Positions 20,149-28,899 of a DNA stretch of 64,000 nucleotides are shown in pieces (position 1 is the first letter of the stretch; the number at the start of each line of letters is the position of its first letter). Made by a program: the position numbers and the translations under genes. Source of the stretch: Hahellaceae bacterium (GTDB lineage: Bacteria; Pseudomonadota; Gammaproteobacteria; Pseudomonadales; Oleiphilaceae); NCBI GenBank assembly GCA_024234505.1, contig JACKOD010000004.1, forward strand, positions 638,419 to 702,418, read 5' to 3'. Under the pieces are notes generated by a model. It was not told the DNA's origin. It did not search any database and worked only from the letters and a program-made list of their open reading frames with translations.

Positions 20149-21372
20149 TTATATTCCATTAAAAACATAGATAACCTGCACCAGACCGGCTGCAAAACCT
20201 AATATGGCTCCAACCATGATCAGTTTTATTTCGTCTTCCTGGAAGCAGGGTCGCAACAGGTCCTGGAACTCTTCCGAAGACAGCGCTTCCATTCTTTCCC
20301 GCATAATATTTTCTACCGCGACAGCGCGATCATTATTGAATACGGGGTCTTTAAAGGCGCCGGCAGAGATTTCGATGGCCTTTTCACCCACCTGATGTTT
20401 CAACTGGGCAAAGCCTTTGGGTCCAAACGCGATTTGTGTCAATGGCTTGGAAACGCCTGCCGTGTCATCAACAATCGGCTTGATATGCTTTTTCACCAGA
20501 TTTTTGGCGCGCTCGGCTTCCGGACCATTGAGAATGGCGTTAATGATATTTCCGATAGTCAGAATTTCATGCGTGATGATATGACAGAAGGATTGCGCAA
20601 CTTCGCGTTGGCGTTTCAGGAACATCCCCTGTATTTCAAAGCCCAGAACTTTAACTGGATTCAACGGACGGAAAATCACGTTGAGTGCAATCCAGTTGGT
20701 TGCATAACCAACAATCAGGCCGGCCACAGGTAGAATCCACCAGTTCTGGAAGAAATACCATACCACCATCTGAGGTATACCAAAGGCGAGTCCTAACCAG
20801 GCTCCGGAGTTAATAATGAATTTGAACTCCCGATCACCACATTCCAGGAAGATACGGTTAAGCAGGCGTTTGTCATTTGCCAGCTGGTCAATAACCATAT
20901 TTTTAATATCCAGTAGCTCTTCGATGTTTTCGGAAAGCTCATCAACCAGATTGTCTACCAGTGCAGGGGCATTTTTTCGAACGCGCTCATAAACCATCTG
21001 TTTGATGGAAACAGGGAGGTTTTCCCAAAAAGTTGCATAATCTTTAAGCATCAGCTCATCGACGTATTCTTCAACCCTGGGTTCAACAGTATCAACAATG
21101 TACTTGGCCAGCACTTTGGGGTCGATCTGTTCAAAAATCTCGCCGACAGTACCGATTTTAGAAATAGTGGCATCGACACTGATTGCAGCCATTTTTCTGG
21201 CTTTGGAAGGAATAATTCCTTGCCAGCCCAGCAGGGGAGGCAGTCCTATAAACTCCAACGGGTAGAATGTCAGTTTTATTGCTAACCAGTTGGTGCTCCA
21301 TCCGATAAAGGCGGCAACAAAGGGAATACTAACGTATTTCCAAAACTCGGGATTTTGTAACAATTCCATCAT
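20149..21372 (-). CDS. DUF445 family membrane protein
   Basis: 407 residues. The N-terminus is a membrane segment with FIGWSTNWLAIKLTFYPLEF. A related segment, GYATNWIALNVIFRPLNPVK, recurs about 200 residues later after a second membrane segment, so the protein appears to contain an internal duplication, as in other DUF445 proteins. It ends in a C-terminal membrane helix (MVGAILGFAAGLVQVIYVF), with long soluble helical regions between. Function unknown for the family. Single gene; no partner is suggested by the neighbours. Confidence 0.88.
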   Translation of the reverse strand: MMELLQNPEFWKYVSIPFVAAFIGWSTNWLAIKLTFYPLEFIGLPPLLGWQGIIPSKARKMAAISVDATISKIGTVGEIFEQIDPKVLAKYIVDTVEPRVEEYVDELMLKDYATFWENLPVSIKQMVYERVRKNAPALVDNLVDELSENIEELLDIKNMVIDQLANDKRLLNRIFLECGDREFKFIINSGAWLGLAFGIPQMVVWYFFQNWWILPVAGLIVGYATNWIALNVIFRPLNPVKVLGFEIQGMFLKRQREVAQSFCHIITHEILTIGNIINAILNGPEAERAKNLVKKHIKPIVDDTAGVSKPLTQIAFGPKGFAQLKHQVGEKAIEISAGAFKDPVFNNDRAVAVENIMRERMEALSSEEFQDLLRPCFQEDEIKLIMVGAILGFAAGLVQVIYVFNGI

Positions 21373-21815
21373 AGTGTCAGACCTGTTTTACGACTGATTC
21401 AGGTGGTAAAAAATGGCTGAGGGTAAATCCGTCACCGGACAGCCTTTGGTTGTTGCTCAGAACAAACCCATACAAATCGCACGAGTTTTTAGAACGAACG
21501 TATTATATCGGTAGCAGAAGAATAAAAGACACGTTTAGTACTCATCTTATGATACAAAATGTAACAAAAGGGGGAGTCGCTCACACTTTTCGTTTTACCT
21601 TTCTAAACAGCGTGTGAAAAAAACACCTATTCACAGCTTGCATCGTTTCTGAAACATATTGAAAAAACAATGTAAAGCGTAGCATGAAAAAAACATATTG
21701 CGCGATTGACATTGTTAACGTGTTGTATTTAAAGGATATTAATTTGCGAGATTAAAAAATGATCAAAGCGTCATGGAGGTACGTGCGGCAAGCACTTAGA
21801 TCGCTTTCCCCAAAA
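21373..21815. other. AT-rich intergenic region left of the DnaA boxes
   Basis: Over 400 bp without a convincing gene. It contains a TTGACA at 21706 with only a weak -10 after it, and several A/T runs. A 32-codon frame at 21759..21857 lacks a ribosome site and overlaps the DnaA boxes, so I do not call it. Confidence 0.5.
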
Positions 21816-21850
21816 TTATTCACAGAGTTATCCACAGGTTCTGTGGATAG
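21816..21850. promoter_or_regulatory. DnaA-box cluster with palindrome
   Basis: Two exact DnaA boxes (TTATTCACA at 21816..21824 and TTATCCACA at 21828..21836) in the same orientation, 12 bp apart, and a third with one mismatch inverted at 21842..21850. The last two form a perfect palindrome, TATCCACAG-GTT-CTGTGGATA. AT-rich DNA and two GATC sites lie to the left. Candidate DnaA-binding locus; dnaA and the usual oriC neighbours are absent. Confidence 0.65.
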
Positions 21851-21880
21851 GCGATAAGCTGCTCTGGCCGTTTAGAAAAC

Positions 21881-21914
21881 ACCCAGGTCAATGAGTTTTT
21901 AGTCACGCCTGGGT
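21881..21914 (-). terminator. Terminator of the RND efflux operon
   Basis: Arms ACCCAGG and CCTGGGT around a 20-base loop, followed on the minus strand by TGTTTTCT. It lies 27 bp beyond the stop of the RND permease gene. Confidence 0.6.
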
Positions 21915-21941
21915 ATTTATCTCTGCGAAACCGCCTGTTTG

Positions 21942-24900
21942 TTACTTTTGTGTAGGGTTCCCCGTCTGGGCATCCTGCGGAGTAGAGTAGGTTTCAGCAA
22001 ACCATGCACCCACCTGTTCGATCACAGATAAAATGACCGGGATGACAATCAGCACCAGTAGAGTGGCGAATGCCAGACCAAATGAAATACTGACGGCCAT
22101 CGGAATCAGAAACTGCGCCTGTAGAGAGGTTTCAAATAACAGCGGTAATAAGCCGGCGATCGTGGTAAGCGAGGTTAAAAGCACCGCGCGTAGTCGTAAA
22201 CAGGCAGCATCTACCAGTGCTTCTTTAATGGCCACGCCTTTGGCGCGCAGTTCTTTGTAGAAAGTCACCAAAATAATGGAGTCGTTAATGACGATTCCAG
22301 AGAGACCGAACATTCCAAATTGAGACAATAGGGTGAGATCAATGCCCATTACCCAATGGCCGAAGACTGCACCACATAATCCAAAGGGGATGGCGATCAT
22401 TACCGCCAGTGGCCAGGAGTAACTCGCAAATACCCAGGCCAGAATAAGATAGATCATGAGCAAGGCCAGCAAGGCGCCTTGCGCCATATCGGCTCCGGTT
22501 TCCTTTTGCTCTTCTGCTTTGCCTTTATAGTTGACGATCACGCCGTAACGGGTGATCAGTTGTGGAATGGTCTCTGCCTGCAGTTGATCCAACACTTCGT
22601 TGGCGTTGGTTTGACTATTGTCTACTTCTGCCGTGACATGCACCCCCAGCCTGCCGTCGGTATGTCGGAGTAAATCCAGCCCTCGTCGAGATTCGATGTG
22701 AATGACATCACCCAAGGGCACGGTGGCACCACGCGAGGTGACGATAGGTAGCGTTTCAAGGGTTCGCTGAAGTTGACGCTCGCTTTTGGGCAGCATGATT
22801 CTTACTTCTACTTCTTCATCATTTTCTTGATAAATCTGTAGTAGCTGTCCATCCAGCGCGGCACGTACTTGCTGCCCTACGTCGGAAATACTCAAGCCTA
22901 GTGATTGCCCTAGTGGTGTCAGGCTGAAAATAAATTGCTGTTTGCCGTACGGAAGGTCATCAAGAATGTCTTCTACTCCGGCAAATTCTTTTAGCTTGTC
23001 GGCAAGCTCACCCGCTGCGGTTTTCAATGTTTCAGGATCACTCCCCGCGAGAAATATGTCGATATCTCTTCCCGGTGGGCCGCCCTGTGGGCTGGTAATG
23101 CTGAGTTGTTCCAAGCCTGCGGGTAGAGTAATGGCATTGCGCCACTGACCGATAAAGGCCTGATTACGCACGCTTCTCGAATCGGGCTGAATCAGTTCGA
23201 CCTGCACTGTGGCGTACTGATCTCCAAATTGGAAGCGTTGCCCTCCATCAAATGAGCCGGTATTGAGACGAACCAATGAGGTTTGTATCAGTGAATCAGA
23301 TTCGCGTAGTTCCGCATCGGTTTCCTTTAGCTTGCGTTCCATTAAAAAGGCAAAGTTTTTGACCGTTTCGGGCGGGGTGCCAGCGGTAAATTTAGCACTG
23401 GCGATCAGCATGGTGCCTTCCGGTTGTGGAAAGAAATGGAACTTGATATGACCGAATTTTACGAGCGAAATGGCAAGCAACATGGCACAGCAAGCGCCAA
23501 GCAGCGTGGTCGCGCGATTTTGCATGACCCATTGCAGTACCGGACGGAAGCTATGGTCTCGGAAACGGTTAAAAGCATCGTCCATTTTTTGTCGGACAGG
23601 GCTGGGTGCACGATGATGATTCTTATGGAAGCTATGGCGTAAATGTCCTGGGAGAATCAAAAAACTCTCAAGCAGTGATGCCGTAATCACGCAAACGACA
23701 ACAAAAGGGATATCGGCGAGAATATTGCCAATGATACCGCCCACCAGCATTAGCGGCAGGAATGCAGCTACGGTGGTCAGCGATGACGACATGACGGGAA
23801 CAAACATGCGCCGGGCGCCGCCTTCGGCGGCCTGAAGCGACGCTTCTCCGGTTTGATAGTGGGTGAGTGCATCCTCCGCGACTACAATGGCGTCATCTAC
23901 GATGATCCCCAGCGTCATGATCAAGGCGAACAGGCTCACCATGTTGATCGTACCGCCATTAAAATAGAGAACGGCGAGCGCGCCCATAAAAGAGACGGGT
24001 ATTCCCATCGTGACCCAAAAAGCAACCCGGCCGTTTAAAAATACATACAAAATCGCGACAACGAGAATCAGACCACCGATACCGTTTTTAACCAGTAAAT
24101 CGATCCGTTGTTGAATCAGGTTGTAGCGTTCATCCATAGGAAATACGTGGATGTTGGGTGGCAGCGTGGGCGCGATATCTTCTAGCCAATCCTGCATTAC
24201 TTTTGCGGAGTCCAGTGCGTCGCTGCTCTCTGGTCGTTTGAGTTGCATCAGTATCGCCGGAGCACCCTCATAAAATACTTCAACCTGTTGCTCTTTGGGG
24301 CGCAAAGACAGTGTGGCAATGTCGCCCAGCATCAACCGCTTGCCATCAGCGGTAGTGAGCACGGGAAGGCTGGAAAAGGCCTCGGGAGAGCGACGTTTTT
24401 CGAGGCTGCGAACTTCTCGTGCAGAATCACTTTGCCCGATGGTGCCGGCAGGAATGTCCTGACTTTGGCTGGCAATACGCTGACCAATCTGAGGCAGTGA
24501 CAGGCCGAGTGTTTCGACCATATGACTGGATATTTCAATTGCGATTTCCTGATCGGGGAGGCCGATAAACTCAACTTTTGAGACGCCCCGATCGAGCAAC
24601 TGGCGTTCGAAACGATGAGCCAAAGGACGAAGTTCTTCCAGTGAACTTTGGGCCGTGAGGATCAGGGTGGCAATATCTTCGTTGCGGACGACTTTTGATA
24701 TCTCGGGTTCTTCCGCATCGCTGGGCAGATTTCGTACCAGCCCTACGCGCTCCTTTACCTGATTCAGTGCCAAGCCCATATCGGCACCTTCTTTATACTG
24801 TACAACAATAACGGCAAGACCTCGTGACGAAGTCGAGGTCATTTCCTTGACGTTATCAAGGTTGCGTAACTCTTGCTCCAGTGGCGTGGTGACTGAACGG

Positions 24901-25106
24901 GCTACGTCTTCCGCACTGGCTCCCGGCCATACCACCCGTACCGTGATATAGTCCAACGCAAAATTGGGTAAAAATTGCCTGTTCAGTTTGCTCAGCGCAA
25001 AGAATCCGACCACCAGCATGACAACCATTAGGAGGTTTGCGGCCACTTTATGATTGGCAAAACGACCGAGGATATCCTGTTTGTGTAAATCGTTTGACGG
25101 AGTCAT
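21942..25106 (-). CDS. RND efflux transporter, inner-membrane permease
   Basis: 1054 residues, full length for an AcrB/HAE1-type proton-driven drug or solute exporter. Residues about 15-35 form TM1 after a cytoplasmic start. The TM4 segment IIVDDAIVVAEDAL carries the paired acidic residues of the proton relay. The second half repeats the fold, with FGMFGLSGIVINDSIILVTF. Porter-domain segments such as VVWPGASAEDVARSVTTPLE are typical. Begins 5 bp after the adaptor gene. No outer-membrane channel or local regulator is present, so it probably shares a TolC-like channel. Substrate unknown. Confidence 0.95.
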   Translation of the reverse strand: MTPSNDLHKQDILGRFANHKVAANLLMVVMLVVGFFALSKLNRQFLPNFALDYITVRVVWPGASAEDVARSVTTPLEQELRNLDNVKEMTSTSSRGLAVIVVQYKEGADMGLALNQVKERVGLVRNLPSDAEEPEISKVVRNEDIATLILTAQSSLEELRPLAHRFERQLLDRGVSKVEFIGLPDQEIAIEISSHMVETLGLSLPQIGQRIASQSQDIPAGTIGQSDSAREVRSLEKRRSPEAFSSLPVLTTADGKRLMLGDIATLSLRPKEQQVEVFYEGAPAILMQLKRPESSDALDSAKVMQDWLEDIAPTLPPNIHVFPMDERYNLIQQRIDLLVKNGIGGLILVVAILYVFLNGRVAFWVTMGIPVSFMGALAVLYFNGGTINMVSLFALIMTLGIIVDDAIVVAEDALTHYQTGEASLQAAEGGARRMFVPVMSSSLTTVAAFLPLMLVGGIIGNILADIPFVVVCVITASLLESFLILPGHLRHSFHKNHHRAPSPVRQKMDDAFNRFRDHSFRPVLQWVMQNRATTLLGACCAMLLAISLVKFGHIKFHFFPQPEGTMLIASAKFTAGTPPETVKNFAFLMERKLKETDAELRESDSLIQTSLVRLNTGSFDGGQRFQFGDQYATVQVELIQPDSRSVRNQAFIGQWRNAITLPAGLEQLSITSPQGGPPGRDIDIFLAGSDPETLKTAAGELADKLKEFAGVEDILDDLPYGKQQFIFSLTPLGQSLGLSISDVGQQVRAALDGQLLQIYQENDEEVEVRIMLPKSERQLQRTLETLPIVTSRGATVPLGDVIHIESRRGLDLLRHTDGRLGVHVTAEVDNSQTNANEVLDQLQAETIPQLITRYGVIVNYKGKAEEQKETGADMAQGALLALLMIYLILAWVFASYSWPLAVMIAIPFGLCGAVFGHWVMGIDLTLLSQFGMFGLSGIVINDSIILVTFYKELRAKGVAIKEALVDAACLRLRAVLLTSLTTIAGLLPLLFETSLQAQFLIPMAVSISFGLAFATLLVLIVIPVILSVIEQVGAWFAETYSTPQDAQTGNPTQK

Positions 25107-25111
25107 GACGC

Positions 25112-26428
25112 TTATTGCTCCAATGGGGCGGAAAGCCGCGGAATTACTTTCAGCCCGTTAATGGCATTGGGAAGCTGCGTAGTGATAACTTGATCCTGAT
25201 CTTTCAATGTGGCGCAAGTGAACAGGATTTGCTGCTGTTCCTGTTCCAAATTGCGACCTAATACCTCGATATCGAGCGCGTCGAGACGTTCGTCTTTAAG
25301 TCGATAGATTCTATTCGTGCCGTAAAGCGCAGAAATGGGCAAGCGGTAAACCTGATGAATGGGCGGCAGATTGAGTGTCAGGTTGACGGTTTTACCTCGA
25401 ATCAGACCCGCGTCCGGCGAGGTGATTCGAAACAGCCCATCCACGCCACCGGTACCTGAATTGACTTCCCCGGACAGACGAATCAGTGTCAGGCCGATTC
25501 CATTGTACGGTGCCTGAAGTTGGGCCAGGGGTTGCTGCCCCGCCATTAAGGCCTGACTAAGGTTCTGAACCCAGCGTTCCGGAATTTGTGCCCGGATTTC
25601 AGCTTGTTCGGTGTCATACATTTCTACCAGCTTGTCACCCACACGCACGCGCTCACCGGGCGAAACGAGCAGCTGAGTGATCGTGCCATCGTAGGGGGCC
25701 TGAATCCGGGTGCGGCTCAGATCCAGTCGGGTTTGGGCTACACTGGCCTTTGCTCGCGTCAGTTGCGCCTGCAGTTGGGCCAGTCGATGAGGATGATCTT
25801 GTACGTCGAGTTGTTTGGCGATGTAATTCAGACGAACGGTTTCCAGACTTTGCTGTGCCTGATCAATTTTTGCCGCGCTCGATACATTGGACTGCGAGAG
25901 CTTTTGCTCTCGCCTGACGGCATTTTCCGCCAATTTCAATAGCGCTTTTTGGCCTTCCAATCCCTCAATATTGGCTTGGTGTCGTGCAATTTCAGAATTC
26001 ACTTTGGCGTTCAGATCCAGGACGTCAGCTTCACGTTGTTCCAGTAGAAGCACAATTTCTTTGTCGTCCAGACGTACCAGTAAATCGCCTTTCCTGACCT
26101 GAATCCCTTCGAGTTTGGGGGTTTCCAGTACATCCGCCGAAACAACGGCACTCAATGTGCTGGAAAATGGGGACTCAACGGCGCCCAGTAGCGTAATTTG
26201 AGGTGTCTCTGTCGCGGCGAGTACTCGTTGAATATCCACCGGCCAGGCCTTTTCAGTTTTTTCAGCCTTTACGGGAACGCTTTGCGTGTGCTTTAGGTAA
26301 GCATACCCACCACTTGTGATACCAATAAGGAAGAATGGGATCAGCCAACGAGTCACGCGTTGGGAGGGGGTCGATGGTATCGTTTCAACCACCGTGGATT
26401 TCAGTGAGCTGTTCATGTCGTTGTCCAT
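25112..26428 (-). CDS. RND efflux periplasmic adaptor (membrane fusion protein)
   Basis: 438 residues. One N-terminal membrane anchor (WLIPFFLIGITSGGYAYL, about residues 28-45), then the lipoyl-type half motif IQVRKGDLLVRLDDKE, a long helical hairpin (about 120-215, EIARHQANIEGLEGQ) and the second half motif IQAPYDGTITQLLVSPGERV. The C-terminal beta-barrel includes the GLTLIRLSGEVN segment. Links the permease to an outer-membrane channel. Two close ATGs (26428 and 26416) are possible starts. First gene of a two-gene operon. Confidence 0.93.
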   Translation of the reverse strand: MDNDMNSSLKSTVVETIPSTPSQRVTRWLIPFFLIGITSGGYAYLKHTQSVPVKAEKTEKAWPVDIQRVLAATETPQITLLGAVESPFSSTLSAVVSADVLETPKLEGIQVRKGDLLVRLDDKEIVLLLEQREADVLDLNAKVNSEIARHQANIEGLEGQKALLKLAENAVRREQKLSQSNVSSAAKIDQAQQSLETVRLNYIAKQLDVQDHPHRLAQLQAQLTRAKASVAQTRLDLSRTRIQAPYDGTITQLLVSPGERVRVGDKLVEMYDTEQAEIRAQIPERWVQNLSQALMAGQQPLAQLQAPYNGIGLTLIRLSGEVNSGTGGVDGLFRITSPDAGLIRGKTVNLTLNLPPIHQVYRLPISALYGTNRIYRLKDERLDALDIEVLGRNLEQEQQQILFTCATLKDQDQVITTQLPNAINGLKVIPRLSAPLEQ

Positions 26429-26470
26429 TCCGTTGTTGATTTTTTTATTGAATGTCTTGGTAGGTACGCG

Positions 26471-27211
26471 TTACGGATGGGTGCCAAAATCACCCCAAAG
26501 CCATTGTAATGTTGCCAGTGCGGCAACCGGCGCTGTTTCTGTGCGAAAGACCCGGGGTCCTAATGTGGTGCCGATAAAGCCGAACGTTAGCGCCTGATTG
26601 ATTTCGGCTTCGCTCAGACCTCCTTCCGGGCCGATAAGTAGTCTGACCCGGGTCGGTACAGGCAGTGATTGTAAAGCTTGGGTTGTTCGGTGATGGAGCA
26701 CCAGCGCACATTCATCTGCAGATTTCTCGGCAAGCCAGTCGTTTAGATGCATGACGGGTCTGATTTCGGTTACTACGGCACGCCCGCACTGTTCTGCCGC
26801 ACTAATAGCCACTTGTTGCCAGTGTGCAATGCGCTTCTCTTCACGATCGCCTTTCAGGCGCACTTCGCAGCGTTCGGTAACCAGAGGGGTAATTTGATGT
26901 GTGCCCATTTCCACACTTTTTTGAATCATGTAGTCCATGCGGTCACCTTTGGAAACGGCTTGTCCGATATGTGTTCGCAATGGAGATTCACTCGTGTTTG
27001 ATTGAATCTGATCAATGGTCACGCTTACCGTGCGCTTGCCGATATTGACCAGCGTGGCAAAATAGTCTTTCCCGTCTCCATTAAATAAGGACACCGGCTG
27101 GCCTGACTGCATTCGCAGTACTTTTCCTATATGGTGCGAGGCATTTTCGTCCAGGTCGCAAACCTCACCTTCAACGAACGGCGTGGGTGAGTAAAAGCGT
27201 GGTGTTTTCAT
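26471..27211 (-). CDS. rsmE: 16S rRNA (uracil-1498-N3)-methyltransferase RsmE
   Basis: 246 residues. SAM-dependent SPOUT-family enzyme that methylates U1498 of 16S rRNA. N-terminal PUA-like region with HHIGKVLRMQSGQ, then the conserved KGDRMDYMIQKSVEMG, AAEQCGRA, and the trefoil-knot motif LLIGPEGGLSEAEI with LGPRVFRTETAP near the end. All catalytic landmarks present. Lies 65 bp after bioA on the same strand and may be cotranscribed. Confidence 0.96.
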   Translation of the reverse strand: MKTPRFYSPTPFVEGEVCDLDENASHHIGKVLRMQSGQPVSLFNGDGKDYFATLVNIGKRTVSVTIDQIQSNTSESPLRTHIGQAVSKGDRMDYMIQKSVEMGTHQITPLVTERCEVRLKGDREEKRIAHWQQVAISAAEQCGRAVVTEIRPVMHLNDWLAEKSADECALVLHHRTTQALQSLPVPTRVRLLIGPEGGLSEAEINQALTFGFIGTTLGPRVFRTETAPVAALATLQWLWGDFGTHP

Positions 27212-27276
27212 GAGTGGTCAGTCCGGTGCTGCATCGTTGTGTTGGTAGAGACATATTTCCCGAAAGTAAGCTTGGC

Positions 27277-28629
27277 TCAATCCCGGGTGGCAAGGTGGAT
27301 GCCTTCTTCTGCAACTAAAGCCAAATGGCGTAGTTGCGCTTCATCTATTACGTAGGGTGGCATGAAATAGATGACATTTCCTAATGGGCGCATCAGCACT
27401 TCACGGCTCAATGCATGCTGGAATACTCTTAATCCTCGACGCTCCTGCCAGGGGAAGGGGGTGCGGGTTTGCTTGTCTTTCACCATCTCGATAGCCAGAA
27501 TCATGCCTTGTTGACGCACTTCCGCGACATGGGGGTGGGCTGCCAGGTGTTGCGTACTTTCCGCCATTACAGCCGCAAGTTTCTGGTTTTTTTCAATCAC
27601 ATGATCACTGGCAAAAATGTCCAGCGTAGCGAGTGCCGCGCTACAGCCCAATGGGTTGCCTGTGTAGCTATGACTATGCAGGAACGCTTTCAACGACTCA
27701 TAGTTGTCATAAAATGCGTCATAAACCTGTGTCGTGGTTAGTGTGACGGAAAGAGGTAGGTAACCGCCGGTCAACCCTTTCGAAAGGCACATGAAGTCGG
27801 GCGTGATTCCCGCCTGTTCGCACGCAAACAGTGTTCCTGTGCGTCCGAAGCCTACCGCGATCTCATCGGCAATGAGATGTACATTGAGCCTGCTGCAAAT
27901 TTCTCTCAATTTGGTAAGGTAAACGGGATGATACATTCTCATACCGCCGGCACATTGTACCAATGGCTCAACAATCACTGCGGCAATCTCTGTGTGTCGA
28001 GCTTCGAGCAATGCTTCCATTTTGACAAACTGGCGCAGGGAGTATGCCTCCCAGGATTCACCTTCGTCCCGGTAGTAGCAGTCTGGCGTGGGCGCAGTAA
28101 TCACGTCGATTAGCAAGGGCTCATAGGTTTCCTTGTAAAGAGGAACATCTCCCAGCGCCAGTGCACCGAGTGTTTCGCCGTGATAGCTGTTGGCCAGATT
28201 CACAAAGCTACGTTTTTTCGGTTGGCCGACGTTTTTCCAGTAGTGGAAGCTCATCTTCAGGGCAACTTCAATCGCAGAGGAGCCATTGTCGGCATAGAAG
28301 CATTTGGTGAGTCCCGGAGGGGCAAGCCGAATTAGACGCTCAGAGAGTTCAATGACGGGTTCATGGCTAAAACCGGCCAGGATGACATGCTCCAGCGTAT
28401 CCAGTTGCGTCTTAATGGCTTCGTTAATGCGTGGATTGCAGTGTCCGAAAAGGTTAACCCACCAGGAGCTGACCGCGTCGATATATCGGTTACCGTCAAA
28501 ATCTTCCAGCCAGACACCCTTGGCGGTACGAATGGGTATGACAGGAAGTCGTTCGTGGTCTTTCATTTGCGTGCAGGGATGCCAAAGTGCAGACAAATCG
28601 CGCTGCATCCACATACTGTTTTTGCTCAT
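27277..28629 (-). CDS. bioA: Adenosylmethionine-8-amino-7-oxononanoate aminotransferase
   Basis: 450-residue PLP enzyme that makes 7,8-diaminononanoate in biotin synthesis, using SAM as amino donor. Landmarks are LWHPCTQMKDHE, the BioA-type SSWWVNLFGHCNPRINEAI, ADNGSSAIEVALKMSFHYW, the PLP-contacting D255 (ADEIAVGFGRTG) and the Schiff-base lysine K284 in CLSKGLTGGYLPLS. The other biotin genes are not next to it. The 270-bp gap upstream, shared with a diguanylate cyclase gene, shows no convincing BirA operator. Confidence 0.95.
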   Translation of the reverse strand: MSKNSMWMQRDLSALWHPCTQMKDHERLPVIPIRTAKGVWLEDFDGNRYIDAVSSWWVNLFGHCNPRINEAIKTQLDTLEHVILAGFSHEPVIELSERLIRLAPPGLTKCFYADNGSSAIEVALKMSFHYWKNVGQPKKRSFVNLANSYHGETLGALALGDVPLYKETYEPLLIDVITAPTPDCYYRDEGESWEAYSLRQFVKMEALLEARHTEIAAVIVEPLVQCAGGMRMYHPVYLTKLREICSRLNVHLIADEIAVGFGRTGTLFACEQAGITPDFMCLSKGLTGGYLPLSVTLTTTQVYDAFYDNYESLKAFLHSHSYTGNPLGCSAALATLDIFASDHVIEKNQKLAAVMAESTQHLAAHPHVAEVRQQGMILAIEMVKDKQTRTPFPWQERRGLRVFQHALSREVLMRPLGNVIYFMPPYVIDEAQLRHLALVAEEGIHLATRD

Positions 28630-28899
28630 CTCGCACCCTATCTTGAATAAGCTGATAAAGGGTCACAGGTTAACGGGAAATGCGCAGGGAAAAAAGGGCA
28701 GAAAAGGTAAGATGTGTGTAAAGACGAAGTAAACACAACTAAGCGACCGGAGACGCATAGCAAATGTCATGTGCGGTTTTCTCGTACAAAACGAGGTGCA
28801 TGTAAGGAGAGGGCTGTCAAACTGAAAAATACTGGCTCATGGATCGTTCGTTGCTAGACTGATTAAACAAAAAGGTCATTTACTATTTGCAGAGATGTA

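Noticed and set aside
21816..21850. Chromosomal origin oriC
   Set aside because: The DnaA boxes are few and dnaA, dnaN, rpmH or gidA are absent nearby; kept only as a DnaA-binding candidate.
21759..21857. 32-residue frame in the DnaA-box region
   Set aside because: No ribosome-binding site, and it overlaps the DnaA boxes; likely chance.
28630..28899. BirA operator upstream of bioA
   Set aside because: Only a partial AGGTTAAC-like half site is present; the opposite half at the required spacing is missing.
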